NCBI GenBank assembly: GCA_030038365.1
Contig: JASHPA010000015.1
Location: 1 to 41,248, forward strand
Source: Nitrososphaerales archaeon
GTDB lineage: Archaea; Thermoproteota; Nitrososphaeria; Nitrososphaerales; Gagatemarchaeaceae
DNA length: 41,248 nt
Direction of reading: 5' to 3'
Shown: piece after piece, positions 31,867 through 39,040 of the stretch
Layout: each line of letters opens with the position of its first letter
How positions within the stretch are numbered: the first letter of the stretch is position 1
Position numbers and translations under genes: made by a program
Notes under the pieces: generated by a model
What the model saw: the letters and a program-made list of their open reading frames with translations, nothing else
Told to the model about the DNA's origin: nothing
The model's database searches: none

Positions 31867-33045
31867 CTAGTTGGCGAATTCTAGGGCCAGAGAGGCCAGC
31901 GAGAGGGTGCCGTACTTCAGCACGTCCTCGTCTACCTTGAACTTTGAGCTGTGGTTGGGACTGTCGCATCCCTTCGAGGTGTTGCCCGTCCCTAGGTAAT
32001 AGAACGTCCCCGGGGCCTTCTGCTGGAACCGGGAGAAGTCCTCCGCACCCATCCGAGGGTCGGCCCGTATCGTCTTCATGCGGGGTATCCTCCTGAGTGT
32101 CTTCGCGACCCTCTCTGTCACCTTCTCGTCGTTGTACACGACCGGGTACGTGTCCTTCTGGAAGTCGATTACACAGGATCCGCCATAGGCCTCGCAGGTC
32201 GAGGCCACGACACGCCTCATGTCGGCGATGGCCTTGCTCCTCGTGTTCTTCTCGAACGTCCGTATGGTTCCCTCGAGGACCACCTCGTCGGGGATGATGT
32301 TGTTCTTGGTACCGCCATGGACGCTGCACACGGAGATCACGAACGGCCTTATGGGGTTGACCATCCTCCCGGAGAGTCCCTGCAGCGCGATCGTCACCTG
32401 CGCCGCGATGTAGACGGGGTCGATTGCGCGATGCGGGGCTGAGCCGTGGCCACCCCTGCCGATCACCCGGATTTTGAAGGCGTCAGGTTTCGCCATGAAG
32501 GGTCCTCCTCTCACCCCGTACACTCCCGACGGCATGTCCGCCGCGATGTGAAGGCCGAAGACGTAGTCCACCCTTGGGTTCTCCATCGCGCCTTCATCGA
32601 TCATCGGCTTCGCTCCACCGTTGCCCCCGGATTCCTCCGCCGGCTGGAAGAGGAACTTCACGTCCCCTCCGAGCTGCTTCCTGTGCTTCGCCAGCAGGGC
32701 CGCGGCGCCCAGCAGCATCGCCACATGTGTGTCGTGGCCGCAGGCGTGCATCACGCCCTTCCTCTTTGACTTGAACTCGAGGTCGACCTCCTCCTGGAGC
32801 GGGAGCGCGTCCATGTCGGCCCTGAGTGCAACGACCTTTCCGTTCTTCCCCGACCTGAGGAGACCCACGACGCCCGTGCCACCGACACCTGTTTTCACTT
32901 CGATTCCCAGCGACCTGAGCTCCTTCGCTACCAGTCTGGCAGTCGCTACTTCATGATGAGCGAGTTCGGGGTTCTGGTGTATCGTCCTTCTGATCTCGAT
33001 TATCCTAGGCTCCAGCCTCTTGACCTCTTGGGCCAGATCTTGCAA
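31867..33045 (-). CDS. M20-family amidohydrolase/carboxypeptidase
   Basis: A 392-residue di-metal aminoacylase-like enzyme. Motifs are IRRTIHQNPELAHHEVAT, ALRADMDALPLQEE (metal Asp), KGVMHACGHDTHVAMLLGA, FLFQPAEESGGNGGAKPMI, RAIDPVYIAAQVTIALQGL and PRMGAEDFSRFQQ. The M20D group cleaves N-acyl amino acids, hippurate or small amides in the cytosol. TTG at 33045 is preceded by ATTTATTG (about 33065-33073, reverse), a leaderless start. Confidence 0.94.
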   Translation of the reverse strand: MQDLAQEVKRLEPRIIEIRRTIHQNPELAHHEVATARLVAKELRSLGIEVKTGVGGTGVVGLLRSGKNGKVVALRADMDALPLQEEVDLEFKSKRKGVMHACGHDTHVAMLLGAAALLAKHRKQLGGDVKFLFQPAEESGGNGGAKPMIDEGAMENPRVDYVFGLHIAADMPSGVYGVRGGPFMAKPDAFKIRVIGRGGHGSAPHRAIDPVYIAAQVTIALQGLSGRMVNPIRPFVISVCSVHGGTKNNIIPDEVVLEGTIRTFEKNTRSKAIADMRRVVASTCEAYGGSCVIDFQKDTYPVVYNDEKVTERVAKTLRRIPRMKTIRADPRMGAEDFSRFQQKAPGTFYYLGTGNTSKGCDSPNHSSKFKVDEDVLKYGTLSLASLALEFAN

Positions 33046-33553
33046 CGGATGCTGTTCGGCCTATCGCAATAAATCCGTTTTGATGGTATGCTGGGTGACA
33101 TCCTAGACGCACGTTTGTTGTTTTTCTTTCATGGCGCCTAAATGTGTTATCTGCTTTGTACTCATGGATCAGCTAACGCAGACCGGGACCAAGCCTCCTC
33201 GTCCGGGTCGAAGAAGAACCATCCCTTCTGCGCTCAGAATCGAACTCTATGCGCGAGCCGAAGAACTTCGGAAGAAAGGACTAGTTCCGAATTGAAACCA
33301 CAGGACCCTACAGAAGCAAGAGCAAAGGTACAATCTTAACGAGAAGAGGGAAATCATACGTACGGCGTGCCGATTGCTACTCAATCCGCGTCGTCATGCG
33401 AGACGCAGCTCTGTTCTACGACCATGTTGGTCTGACAATTGAAAGGAAGAAGAGCCAGTCTGGAGCGGCACCTAGGCTACCGCAAAATCTAGCAGGAGTT
33501 TCAGATGCAGTGGGGGCGGCGGGAGTTTCACCCGCCTACGCATGCTACTCCCG
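33046..33553. other. Gene-poor AT-richer stretch
   Basis: No confident gene in this part. It holds the M20 promoter region (33065-33073) and an eroded-looking frame at 33164-33442. Base usage is less coding-like than neighbours. Confidence 0.4.
33164..33442 (+). pseudogene. Possible decayed small gene
   Basis: An ATG at 33164 opens 43 codons (including RRTIPSALRIELYARAEEL and LRKKGLVPN, reminiscent of the start of a helix-turn-helix protein), stopped by TGA at 33293-33295; the same frame continues beyond to 33442 with NEKREIIRTACRLLLNP. A former gene interrupted by one stop is possible, but a random frame cannot be excluded. Confidence 0.2.
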
Positions 33554-33658
33554 CGCCGGGGGTAGGATTCGAACCCACGAGACCCGGATGGGTCACAGGC
33601 TCTCAAGGCCCGCGCATTACTGTGTAGGTCTTTTCCTAGACCACTCTGCTACCCCGGC
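33554..33658 (-). tRNA. tRNA-Ser (anticodon UGA) with a 21-nt D-loop insertion
   Basis: Reverse-strand type II tRNA. Acceptor GCCGGGG (33658 down) pairs with CCCCGGC, discriminator G73 fits archaeal serine; anticodon loop CTTGAGA gives UGA in stem CGGGC/GCCTG; variable arm GACCC/GGGTC; T arm GTGGG TTCGAAT CCTAC. Removal of 33620-33640 would yield a normal D arm GCAGAGTGGTAATGC. CCA is not encoded. The inserted segment looks like an intron at D-loop position 20, but I could not draw a standard bulge-helix-bulge around it. Confidence 0.9.
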
Positions 33659-33911
33659 TTAGAGTTAGCTTCATTTGAATTGGCTTCTTATCTTTTGCCC
33701 AAAGCCTCGGCCTATCTGCCGCGGCAGAGTCTTCATCACCTCTTCGTGCACCCCTTCTTTTGTGCAATGGAAGCTTGTTCTTTCGAGGCTCGATAATTTC
33801 CAAGTGGAACAGCCAGGCCGACGCAAGGCTGCCGTCGAGGTCGAAATTTTCGTCCTCTTTTTCTCTCAAAATGCAGTCATAACCCGCTTCTTTATCTCGT
33901 AGCACCACCAC
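33636..33911 (-). CDS. Possible small protein adjacent to tRNA-Ser
   Basis: A 91-codon frame that reads plausibly in its first half (GVVVLRDKEAGYDCILREKED, here in part, and LDGSLASAWLFHLEIIEP) but ends inside the tRNA-Ser gene (23 bp overlap). Another frame (33866-34153, ending TFMEWWCYEIKKR) overlaps its start in a different register, and the two could be halves of a frameshifted gene. No promoter decides this. Evidence is weak. Confidence 0.25.
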   Translation of the reverse strand: MVVLRDKEAGYDCILREKEDENFDLDGSLASAWLFHLEIIEPRKNKLPLHKRRGARRGDEDSAAADRPRLWAKDKKPIQMKLTLSRGSRVV

Positions 33912-34186
33912 TCCATGAATGTCCGGTCACCTTTCTGGCTTAGTACACTATCTTCTTGACTGTCGCTTTTCTCCTTTTCCTCCGAAACGGAGTCGAACCT
34001 TCTGTCCACCCAAACCTGTGAACAATTCAGCATCGGATAGGTCTCTTTCCATCGACTCGAGCCTCTTTTTCTTGTCGAGATGGAATCCAACTGTGAAAGA
34101 GACGCCTTCTTTGTGACGTACAATTGAATCAAGAAGATGTACTTAATCACCATATCACCGAAGTCGCTTTAGCCCCATGTCAATCG

Positions 34187-34194
34187 TTATTACC
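34187..34194 (+). promoter_or_regulatory. TATA box of the 3-hydroxyacyl-CoA dehydrogenase gene
   Basis: TTATTACC centred about 27 nt before the TTG at 34218, consistent with a leaderless transcript. Confidence 0.5.
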
Positions 34195-34217
34195 TGTGGG
34201 TCTGGTGCAGAAGTGAC

Positions 34218-35108
34218 TTGCCTCCCATAAAGAGGGTTAGCGTGTTGGGCGCCGGACTGATGGGTCACGGAATAGCCCAGGTCTCTGCACAGACTGCGGG
34301 CTACGAAGTAACTTTGCTAGACGTGAAACAGGAGTTCCTCGATCGAGGAATGACGATGATCAAGGACAGTCTTTCAAAGTTCGTTTCGAAGAAGACGATA
34401 ACCAAAGACGATGCCGAGTCAGCTCTTGCAAGGATTCACCCGACTCTCGACCTGAAAGAAGCTGTGGCAGGTTCGCAGCTCGTGATTGAGGCATCCACTG
34501 AGGACCCAAAGCTCAAACTTGACCTGTATCGAAGAGTAGCCGACTACGCGGGACCGGAGACGACACTAGCCTCCAACACGTCTTCGATTAGCATCACTTT
34601 GCTGGGAGGCGCTACCAAGAACCCTGCCAACGTCGTGGGCATGCACTTCTTCAACCCTCCCCAGCTGATGCCGCTCATCGAGATAACGCGAGGCCGGAGA
34701 ACCTCAGACTCTGCGGTCGCCGTAATCAAGGAGGCCGCATCGGCGATGAAGAAGGAGACTGTCCTCTGCAAGAAGGACTCTCCTGGGTTCATCGTCAACA
34801 GGATATTGGTGCCGGCGCTCAACGAGGCCGCGTTCCTTGTGGATGAGGGGGTCGCTGACCCGGAGGATATCGACAAGGCAATCATGCTAGGCCTAAGCTG
34901 GCCGATGGGTCCGCTGAAGCTCTTGGACTATGTCGGCCTGGACACGACCCTCAACATATCCCAGGTCTTCATGCAGGAGTTTCAAGACGACAAATATCGC
35001 CCATCGCTGCTGCTCAGGCAGATGGTCAGGGCCGGATTCCTGGGTAGGAAGTCTGGCAAGGGGTTCTACGAATGGCCCTCGCCCAGCACGGCTAAGACGA
35101 CAACTTAG
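34218..35108 (+). CDS. 3-hydroxyacyl-CoA (3-hydroxybutyryl-CoA) dehydrogenase
   Basis: A 296-residue NAD-dependent enzyme oxidising 3-hydroxyacyl-CoA to 3-ketoacyl-CoA (or reversing this). The N-terminal Rossmann motif is VSVLGAGLMGHGIAQVSA; catalytic region VGMHFFNPPQLMPLIEI (His), SPGFIVNRILVPALNEA and GLSWPMGPLKLLDYVG follow, with terminal GFLGRKSGKGFYEWP. Length matches the Hbd type (single-function). TTG start with TATA 34187. In ammonia-oxidising Nitrososphaerota a similar enzyme serves the hydroxypropionate/hydroxybutyrate cycle; here it may equally serve beta-oxidation with the acyl-CoA dehydrogenase. Confidence 0.94.
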   Translation: MPPIKRVSVLGAGLMGHGIAQVSAQTAGYEVTLLDVKQEFLDRGMTMIKDSLSKFVSKKTITKDDAESALARIHPTLDLKEAVAGSQLVIEASTEDPKLKLDLYRRVADYAGPETTLASNTSSISITLLGGATKNPANVVGMHFFNPPQLMPLIEITRGRRTSDSAVAVIKEAASAMKKETVLCKKDSPGFIVNRILVPALNEAAFLVDEGVADPEDIDKAIMLGLSWPMGPLKLLDYVGLDTTLNISQVFMQEFQDDKYRPSLLLRQMVRAGFLGRKSGKGFYEWPSPSTAKTTT

Positions 35109-35493
35109 CGCGTATCTCGTCGGGCACCGGCATCGGTTTCCCGTCGCTGCCCACGACCACGTGGACCGTGTGGCCCCTGCAGAGAAGCTCCATCGACGGC
35201 AGCTTGTATACCTCGTTCTCGAATCGCATGCTCGTCTTACCTATCTTGGCAAGCCGCGTCCTGACGAGCAACTCGTCGTCGAAGCGCGCCGGGGCCAGAT
35301 AGTTGGCCTGCACCTCGATGACGGGGATGAAGATTCCCAGGTGCTCGATGTCCCTGTAGACTATGCCCTTGGAGCGTAGCAGCTCGACCCTGCCCGACTC
35401 GAACCACACGAGGAAGTTCGCGTAATAGACGACCCGCATCGTATCGGTGTCAGCGTACCTGACTCTCGTCAGAATTTCGTGCTCAACGACCAT
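35092..35493 (-). CDS. Hot-dog fold acyl-CoA thioesterase (YbgC/4HBT type)
   Basis: A 133-residue thioesterase. TRVRYADTDTMRVVYYANFLVW contains the 4HBT-type Asp motif and YYANF; GIFIPVIEVQANYLAPARFDDE and TSMRFENEVY follow. The fold hydrolyses acyl-CoA thioesters in the cytosol. The gene is convergent with 3-hydroxyacyl-CoA dehydrogenase (17-bp overlap), consistent with CoA-ester metabolism. ATG 35493 has a weak GCAAAAGAG box on its strand at the right distance. Confidence 0.92.
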   Translation of the reverse strand: MVVEHEILTRVRYADTDTMRVVYYANFLVWFESGRVELLRSKGIVYRDIEHLGIFIPVIEVQANYLAPARFDDELLVRTRLAKIGKTSMRFENEVYKLPSMELLCRGHTVHVVVGSDGKPMPVPDEIRAKLSS

Positions 35494-35573
35494 GGCCGAC
35501 GCCGGACCTATCCCGCGCAGGCTCTTTTGCGTTCCCGACCCGGGAAAATCTTATCTCACGTCGGAAGAGGGAT

Positions 35574-36056
35574 GTGTGCCGGTTCATGGTCGTCTATAGA
35601 CGCGCGAACAGACAGTATGTCGCGATGTCGGAGAAAGAGGTTTGGGACTTCCTCGATTCCCGGAACAAGTTGTTCGTTGGCTTCACGAGGGAAGACGGCT
35701 TTCCCCATGTCTCTCCCCTCTGGTTCTGCATCGAAAACCGCCGAATCTACCTCAGGACCCACGACTATAAGACCAAGACGCGACTGGCGAAGACCGGCAA
35801 GGCTTGCTGCGTCATAGACGATGGGTTCCTGTACAGGGAACTGCGAGGAGTGATTGTCTGGGGCAAATCACGGGTGCTCACAGATGAGAAGACGATAGAA
35901 CGGGTCAACAAGAAGCTGGACAAAAAGTACGAGAAACAGCAGTGGAGCTCCGGCGAGATGCCTCCAGGTTGGGTGGCCGAAAGGAAGCGGGAGAAGCGCG
36001 CTTTCATCGAGATCATACCCGAGAGGATAGATTCCTGGGACAATAGCAAGGTCTAG
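35574..36056 (+). CDS. Pyridoxamine 5'-phosphate oxidase-family (FMN/F420-binding) protein
   Basis: A 160-residue split-barrel flavoprotein: MSEKEVWDFLDSRNKLFVGF, REDGFPHVSPLWFCIEN, RTHDYKTKTRLAKTGKACCVID, GVIVWGKSRVL and the C-terminal FIEIIPERIDSWD. Members bind FMN, F420 or heme; a cofactor cannot be selected. GTG at 35574 or ATG at 35586 are both at a plausible distance from AAATCTTA (35546-35553). The 3' end overlaps the convergent cobalamin gene by 4 bp. Confidence 0.88.
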   Translation: MCRFMVVYRRANRQYVAMSEKEVWDFLDSRNKLFVGFTREDGFPHVSPLWFCIENRRIYLRTHDYKTKTRLAKTGKACCVIDDGFLYRELRGVIVWGKSRVLTDEKTIERVNKKLDKKYEKQQWSSGEMPPGWVAERKREKRAFIEIIPERIDSWDNSKV

Positions 36057-36631
36057 CCAGTACGCCAGACCTCATCCTCGCTACCCTCTAGGACGTTCGT
36101 CTGCCTAGCCGCATTGAAGAGGTAGGTCGAGAGTCTGTTCAGGAAGGGCATCAGCTCCAGATTGACCTTCTCCGCGCGCGCGAGGGTCACCACGCTCCTT
36201 TCCGCCCTCCTGCAGACGGACCTCGCGAGGTGCAGATGGGCCGAGAGAGGGACCCCTCCCGGGAGTATGAAGCTGGTGAGACGTGGGAGTTTCTCCTGCA
36301 GGTCGTCGATCATCTGCTCGAGCTTCTTCGTGTCGTCGCTCCCTATCCTCGGTACTCTGTCAGGCTGTCCTTCCGTCAATTCCGACGCCAGGTCCGCACC
36401 CGCCACGAACAGCTTGCCCTGAATCCACTTTAGGTTCCTAGTGATCTCCTCGTGTTTGCTGACCGAGACAGCGACGCCGATGCAGCTGTTGAGCTCGTCG
36501 ATGTTGCCGTATGCCTCGACTCTGGGACTGTCCTTCTTCACGCGTTTCGAACCGTAAAGTCCGGTCTCTCCAGCATCTCCGCGTCTTGTGTACAAGGCTA
36601 GGTGAGCGACGAGAGCCTCATCAACATACAT
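36053..36631 (-). CDS. Cob(I)alamin adenosyltransferase, PduO type
   Basis: A 192-residue ATP:corrinoid adenosyltransferase that makes adenosylcobalamin. The N-terminal motif YTRRGDAGETGLYG, AYGNIDELNSCIGVA, and the helical core with ARSVCRRAERSVVTL and FLNRLSTYLFNAAR (catalytic Arg/ATP-binding) are the PduO hallmarks. This implies B12-dependent enzymes (e.g. methylmalonyl-CoA mutase or ribonucleotide reductase) elsewhere. ATG at 36631 overlaps a TATA-like stretch; a TTG at 36595 (YTRRGD start) is an alternative with the shorter N-terminus common in the family. Confidence 0.94.
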   Translation of the reverse strand: MYVDEALVAHLALYTRRGDAGETGLYGSKRVKKDSPRVEAYGNIDELNSCIGVAVSVSKHEEITRNLKWIQGKLFVAGADLASELTEGQPDRVPRIGSDDTKKLEQMIDDLQEKLPRLTSFILPGGVPLSAHLHLARSVCRRAERSVVTLARAEKVNLELMPFLNRLSTYLFNAARQTNVLEGSEDEVWRTG

Positions 36632-36727
36632 AAGCCGTTCGAAAATCCGATTTTGCTACAATAGAACGCTTTCGAGCCTTCGAGGAGGGCTGACGAAGCC
36701 GAAATGGGAATAAATTTGAACCAACCC

Positions 36728-36735
36728 GCTAAATT
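36728..36735 (+). promoter_or_regulatory. TATA-like elements upstream of cdvA
   Basis: GCTAAATT (36728-36735) fits a leaderless ATG at 36759, while GCTAATAG (36751-36758) fits the ATG at 36783. Two closely spaced boxes make the start ambiguous. Confidence 0.4.
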
Positions 36736-36782
36736 GTCTTCACCTGTCTTGCTAATAGATGTGGATGGTGTTTATCGCGTCT

Positions 36783-37460
36783 ATGCGATCAGAACTTATC
36801 CAGAACAGGGTGGGGCGTCCCGTAAAGGACGTCTACGGGCGGTACTGTGGTTCGGTGATTGGATTCTCGATAGATAGTTCCGGGGAGCTGAAGTCGATAG
36901 GACTCGATCAGTGCGAGGGCCGATTCCAGGAGTTCGCGAGCAATAGAATCATCTCTGACAAGGACGGGTTTATCATGATACCTGTCTGGAAGGTTGCAGC
37001 GGATGGGCTCGGCAGGGAAACCGAGACGGTTAGGAGGAGAGCGCAAGCGCTTGCCGACCTCGAGAAGGAGGGAGAGGTTCCCCAAGAGCTCCGCGAGGAA
37101 GTGCATAGTCAGTATGACGGCGAATTCAAGAGACTGAGGGAGTCATACGTTAACCTCGGGGCGGAGGTGCGTGGGCTCATCGAGGCCCTGGACCGTCAGG
37201 CCAGGTCACTCGACAGGTTCCTTCTGAACCTCAAAATCCAGTTCCGGTCAGGCGAGATCGATGACGGAACTTTCAAGGCCGAGGCGGAGTATTGCGCTAT
37301 GATCAAACAGAGGGACACGAAGGAGCGAGACGACATGAGGAGGCTCCTCACAACTGTGATTGACCCTGTGCTTACGGGCAACGTCGCCTCCGTAGTTGGG
37401 GGAGCACCCGTCGAGCAAAGAACCGTAGAGGTACCCGTTCCACAGGTCGCCTCGAGGTAA
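36783..37460 (+). CDS. cdvA: CdvA-type cell-division protein
   Basis: 225 residues from ATG 36783 (233 if ATG 36759 is used). The N-terminal PRC-barrel-like beta domain begins NRVGRPVKDVYGRYCGSVIGF (here in two parts), with LKSIGLDQ and FIMIPVWKVAADGLGRE, matching the VGKKVKDVYGR...PxWK pattern of CdvA. A long coiled-coil domain follows (about 75-190: RRRAQALADLEKEG, YDGEFKRLRESYVNLG, LDRFLLNLKIQFRSGEIDDGT in parts) and a tail with VEQRTVEVPVPQ that could be an ESCRT-III-binding peptide. In Sulfolobus and thaumarchaea CdvA recruits CdvB to mid-cell. It stands immediately upstream of an FtsX-/FtsE-like pair on the same strand. Confidence 0.85.
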   Translation: MRSELIQNRVGRPVKDVYGRYCGSVIGFSIDSSGELKSIGLDQCEGRFQEFASNRIISDKDGFIMIPVWKVAADGLGRETETVRRRAQALADLEKEGEVPQELREEVHSQYDGEFKRLRESYVNLGAEVRGLIEALDRQARSLDRFLLNLKIQFRSGEIDDGTFKAEAEYCAMIKQRDTKERDDMRRLLTTVIDPVLTGNVASVVGGAPVEQRTVEVPVPQVASR

Positions 37461-37550
37461 CCAAGCCGCTTTCGCCTCAGGGAGCACAGGCCGTCGTCGC
37501 AGAGAGGAAACGACGAAAACAAAGCGTAGGATGAGGTCGAGTACATCTTC

Positions 37551-38036
37551 TTGATTGTCTCTCTTCCGCTGATAGCGAAGAGCGTGAAAGTCAACCGGCT
37601 GAGGCTGGTCCTTGTCGCCTCCATCTCGCTCATCATCGTCACGAACGCGACCTTCATGATGGGGTTGATGAGTTCAGCGAGGATCCTAGTGACAGTCCTC
37701 GTTTTCCTGTTCACGTTCATCCCAATCTCACTTACCTTCCTCGAGACCGTATCACGGACCAACCAGAGCCTCTCGCTTTTCAGGAGTCTGGGCGCGAAGA
37801 AACGCACTGTCGTCGTATCACTTCTCATCAGTCTGGCCGCTGCAGGCGCCGCCGGAGCACTAATCGGCGCGTTGGCAGGTTCATTGTTGCTGGTCAGCGT
37901 CCAGGGAGCGGCATCGCTTCTGCATCCTTTCCCACAGCTCTTACTGCAAGCGGGATACGTCCTGGGGTCGTTCGGAGGAGGGATTGCGGCAGCGACAATC
38001 TTCTGGGTGTTGCTATCATGGAACAGGTCGGACTGA
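37551..38036 (+). CDS. Miniature FtsX/MacB-type ABC permease (no external domain)
   Basis: A 161-residue membrane protein with four helices: about 18-40 (VLVASISLIIVTNATFMM), 48-70 (ILVTVLVFLFTFIPISLTFL), 92-118 (VVVSLLISLAAAGAAGALIG), and 135-157 (GYVLGSFGGGIAAATIFWVL). After helix 2 the coupling-type segment ETVSRTNQSLSLFRSLGAKKRT resembles the ERTREIGxLRALGA segment of FtsX/MacB permeases, but the external domain between helices 1 and 2 is absent. TTG at 37551 is canonical; an ATC at 37545 with GAGGT 7 nt upstream is also in frame. The next gene, an ATPase, overlaps by 19 bp. It appears to be a stripped-down transmembrane partner rather than a full permease. Confidence 0.75.
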   Translation: MIVSLPLIAKSVKVNRLRLVLVASISLIIVTNATFMMGLMSSARILVTVLVFLFTFIPISLTFLETVSRTNQSLSLFRSLGAKKRTVVVSLLISLAAAGAAGALIGALAGSLLLVSVQGAASLLHPFPQLLLQAGYVLGSFGGGIAAATIFWVLLSWNRSD

Positions 38037-38752
38037 CAAGAAGGCGAACCCAGGAAAGGGCTGCCGCATACGCCATAGAGCTGGTACACGTCAGGAAAGT
38101 CTACGGTCATAACTTCCAAACCCGCAAAGAAGTATTCCTTGACGTGAGTCTCCGCGCAGTTCCCGGAGAGTTTATCGCGATTTCCGGGCCCATCGGCTGC
38201 GGAAAAACTACGCTTGTCAACCTGATAGCTGGTCTCGACAGACCCAACACTGGTCTAATCAGGGTTCAGGGTGTCGAGACGACGAGACTCACAGATGATC
38301 AATTCGCAGAACTGAGATCCATGACAATCGGATTGGTCCCACAGGTCCAAAGTCTCTTGGACGACCTGACGGTCTTCGAGAACGTAGAGGTCCCTCTCTA
38401 CTTTCTGGCCCAAAGCAAACAGAAGCTCGACGGACGGTCCCGAAGGGACCGGGTAGAGGAGACGCTGAAGAGAATGGGGCTGCTCTCTGATGCCCGAAGG
38501 AAGGTAGGAGCGCTGAGCGTCGGCGAGAGGCAAATGATAGCGATTGCGAGGGCGCTCGTCACAGATCCTCCGATTCTGCTCATGGACGAGCCAACCGAAT
38601 CATTGGATCCGGTGATGTCCGATATGGTGCTGGAGCTGCTGAGAGGAGACAACATGACGAGAGGAAGAACTGTCGTCGTCACGTCGCACGACAAGAACCT
38701 CTCTAGCATGGCGAGTAGAACCATAAGGCTGAAGAAGCGCTTGGCGCCTTGA
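38018..38752 (+). CDS. FtsE/LolD-like ABC ATP-binding protein
   Basis: A 244-residue ATPase of the FtsE/LolD/MacB group. Walker A is SGPIGCGKTTLVNLIAGL (about 57-64), then RSMTIGLVPQVQSLLDDLTV (Q-loop region), signature LSVGERQMIAIARAL (the usual LSGGE is LSVGE here), Walker B ILLMDEPTESLD and switch His in VVVTSHDKNLSS. ENVEVPLYF is typical of FtsX-type partners. The start overlaps the mini permease by 19 bp, so the two should form an ABC complex of unusual size. Whether it hydrolyses ATP for transport or as a mechanical switch is not shown. Confidence 0.9.
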   Translation: MEQVGLTRRRTQERAAAYAIELVHVRKVYGHNFQTRKEVFLDVSLRAVPGEFIAISGPIGCGKTTLVNLIAGLDRPNTGLIRVQGVETTRLTDDQFAELRSMTIGLVPQVQSLLDDLTVFENVEVPLYFLAQSKQKLDGRSRRDRVEETLKRMGLLSDARRKVGALSVGERQMIAIARALVTDPPILLMDEPTESLDPVMSDMVLELLRGDNMTRGRTVVVTSHDKNLSSMASRTIRLKKRLAP

Positions 38753-38965
38753 ACTAAGGCGCCAACCAACATACAGAAGGAAGGGAGGGTACAGTCACGC
38801 GGTGGACACGGTACGTTCTGGCGCGATTGCTCTCAATTCTATAGTCATATCGCCACCACAAGAGCATTGGGCTCCCCGCAGGTGCCAGCTTTGATGAGAA
38901 GTGACATTCAAAAATTGTTATCAACATATTTAGGCTCGGAGGTCGCATATTTTCCCGACCCAACG

Positions 38966-38973
38966 CATATAAT
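38966..38973 (+). promoter_or_regulatory. TATA box of the DUF2203 gene
   Basis: CATATAAT centred at about 38970 predicts transcription from about 38996, which gives a leader of roughly 45 nt if translation starts at ATC 39041. No other gene start lies nearby. Confidence 0.5.
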
Positions 38974-39040
38974 CTAATCTTTCGCAGACACAAGAGCTGG
39001 GTGCTTAGAAGCTACGCCAAACGAGCTTTCTGGTGACGAC

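Noticed and set aside
33619-33642. Standard bulge-helix-bulge splice motif at the tRNA-Ser insertion
   Set aside because: Several registers tried did not give the 4-bp central helix flanked by 3-nt bulges, so no canonical motif is claimed.
37196-38119. 307-codon reverse open frame
   Set aside because: Antisense to cdvA and the mini permease; composition is Ser/Thr/Arg-rich without any recognisable domain.
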